Below are positions 5,830 to 6,302 of a stretch of DNA of 6,302 bases, piece after piece. Position 1 is the stretch's first letter. Every line of letters begins with the position of its first letter. The notes beneath the pieces were generated by a model that saw only the letters and a list, made by a program, of their open reading frames with translations, was not told the DNA's origin and searched no databases. Both the position numbers and the translations under genes were made by a program. Origin of the DNA: Gammaproteobacteria bacterium (GTDB taxonomy: Bacteria > Pseudomonadota > Gammaproteobacteria > GRL18); assembly GCA_013139395.1 (NCBI GenBank), contig WTAX01000481.1:1-6302 (forward strand), given 5' to 3'.

Positions 5830-6302
5830 ATGAACAATAGTTTAAGACAACAATACCTTGATGCAATCGGAATCCAAAGTTGGAAATTAAATACTGCGCT
5901 GGATGACTCCACTGTGCCTGAGACAATTCAGCCAGGTGATGAGCTGCAGCAGGAACAAGAACCTTTATTAACTCAGGAGCCTCAGCTATCTTATAAAGAG
6001 CCTCAGCCATCTTATAACGAGCTTCAACCAACTTATAAAGAGCCTCAGCCGTCATATAATGAACCTCAGGCTGATCCTGAAACACAGCAGTCTGTTATAA
6101 CGTCTGAACCTGTATCCGCTAATCAGTATACAGATAATGAAAAACCTGAAGTTGACCATGTTGTTTTAAATGAACAGTCAACTATAACTCAAGTCAATGA
6201 TAGTATTCATAATGAGCCAGAGTCTGAATTAAGCCGGTCGATCAATCATTGTAAAAAATGTACATCACGCAATACACGCCTCAATGCTCTTACCGGGCAG
6301 GG
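5830..6302 (+). CDS. Uracil-DNA glycosylase family 4, N-terminal part (cut by window end)
   Basis: A frame open from the ATG at 5830 to the last base (157 full codons and two bases), so the 3' end is missing. The start, LRQQYLDAIGIQSWKL (residues 5-20), resembles the short N-terminal helix in gammaproteobacterial family-4 (iron-sulfur) uracil-DNA glycosylases. The end, C141-K-K-C144 followed by TSRNTRLNALTGQG, fits the family's C-x2-C-x-L-x3-R-x5-G-x-G start of the catalytic domain, where the two cysteines are iron-sulfur ligands. Such enzymes remove uracil from DNA in base-excision repair. Between the two lies about 120 residues of low-complexity, Glu/Gln/Pro/Ser-rich linker with a seven-residue tandem repeat (residues 50-80). 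The catalytic motifs lie beyond the window, so the assignment rests on the two short matches. The gene starts 21 bases after leuA, suggesting co-transcription; the ribosome site is weak. An antisense frame over this region is explained by the repeat. Confidence 0.7.
   Translation, partial: MNNSLRQQYLDAIGIQSWKLNTALDDSTVPETIQPGDELQQEQEPLLTQEPQLSYKEPQPSYNELQPTYKEPQPSYNEPQADPETQQSVITSEPVSANQYTDNEKPEVDHVVLNEQSTITQVNDSIHNEPESELSRSINHCKKCTSRNTRLNALTGQ
5977..6069 (+). repeat. In-frame 21-bp tandem repeat in glycosylase linker
   Basis: Four full 21-base units (5977-5997, 5998-6018, 6019-6039, 6040-6060) and a 9-base partial fifth (6061-6069) encode EPQLSYK, EPQPSYN, ELQPTYK, EPQPSYN and EPQ. Units differ mainly by single-base changes, several of them silent, which suggests an older duplication kept in frame and not a very fresh expansion. 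The unit length is a multiple of three, so copy-number change alters linker length without a frameshift. Confidence 0.95.

Noticed and set aside
5822..6085. 87-codon minus-strand frame with an EALYK-like repeat
   Set aside because: It is the antisense of the 21-bp tandem repeat, whose length keeps several frames open; the plus frame has the glycosylase features.

Overview
The window is A+T-rich and carries ordinary bacterial genes whose protein sequences look gammaproteobacterial. A squalene/hopanoid gene of the HpnC type, a pssA-leuA pair and a family-4 uracil-DNA glycosylase together fit a low-GC gammaproteobacterium, for example a methanotroph or sulfur-oxidiser relative. The lineage is an inference from gene types and order; no marker gene settles it.

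Layout. Bases 75-1007 (+) encode the squalene-pathway enzyme HpnC. Bases 1069-2700 (+) encode a 543-residue membrane protein with an N-terminal membrane anchor, a large Cache-like extracytoplasmic sensor region, a second membrane helix and a C-terminal Schlafen/AlbA_2-type domain; this is the least ordinary gene here. A short convergent spacer (2701-2820) holds a 7-base tandem repeat. Bases 2821-3087 (-) encode a small conserved-looking protein of unknown function, most likely starting at a GTG. The divergent spacer (3088-3372) is dominated by a 149-bp nested palindrome with terminal inverted repeats (3151-3299), which looks like a MITE or similar non-coding mobile repeat. Then come pssA (3373-4185, +), leuA (4273-5808, +) and the 5' part of a uracil-DNA glycosylase gene (5830 to the window end, +). 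The last has a low-complexity linker made of a seven-residue tandem repeat.

How the genes relate. HpnC works in making squalene, the hopanoid precursor, and PssA makes phosphatidylserine for phosphatidylethanolamine, so both concern membrane lipids, but they are separated and need not be co-regulated. pssA, leuA and the glycosylase gene run in the same direction with spacers of 87 and 21 bases and may be co-transcribed. The palindromic element lies just upstream of pssA, where its promoter region would be expected.

Most of the window is housekeeping. The points worth a second look are the Cache-TM-AlbA_2 protein, the nested palindrome and the strand bias of its mismatches, the repeat-expanded glycosylase linker, and a leucine-rich but apparently start-less frame ahead of leuA. 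I found no tRNA, rRNA, CRISPR array, riboswitch or convincing intrinsic terminator.
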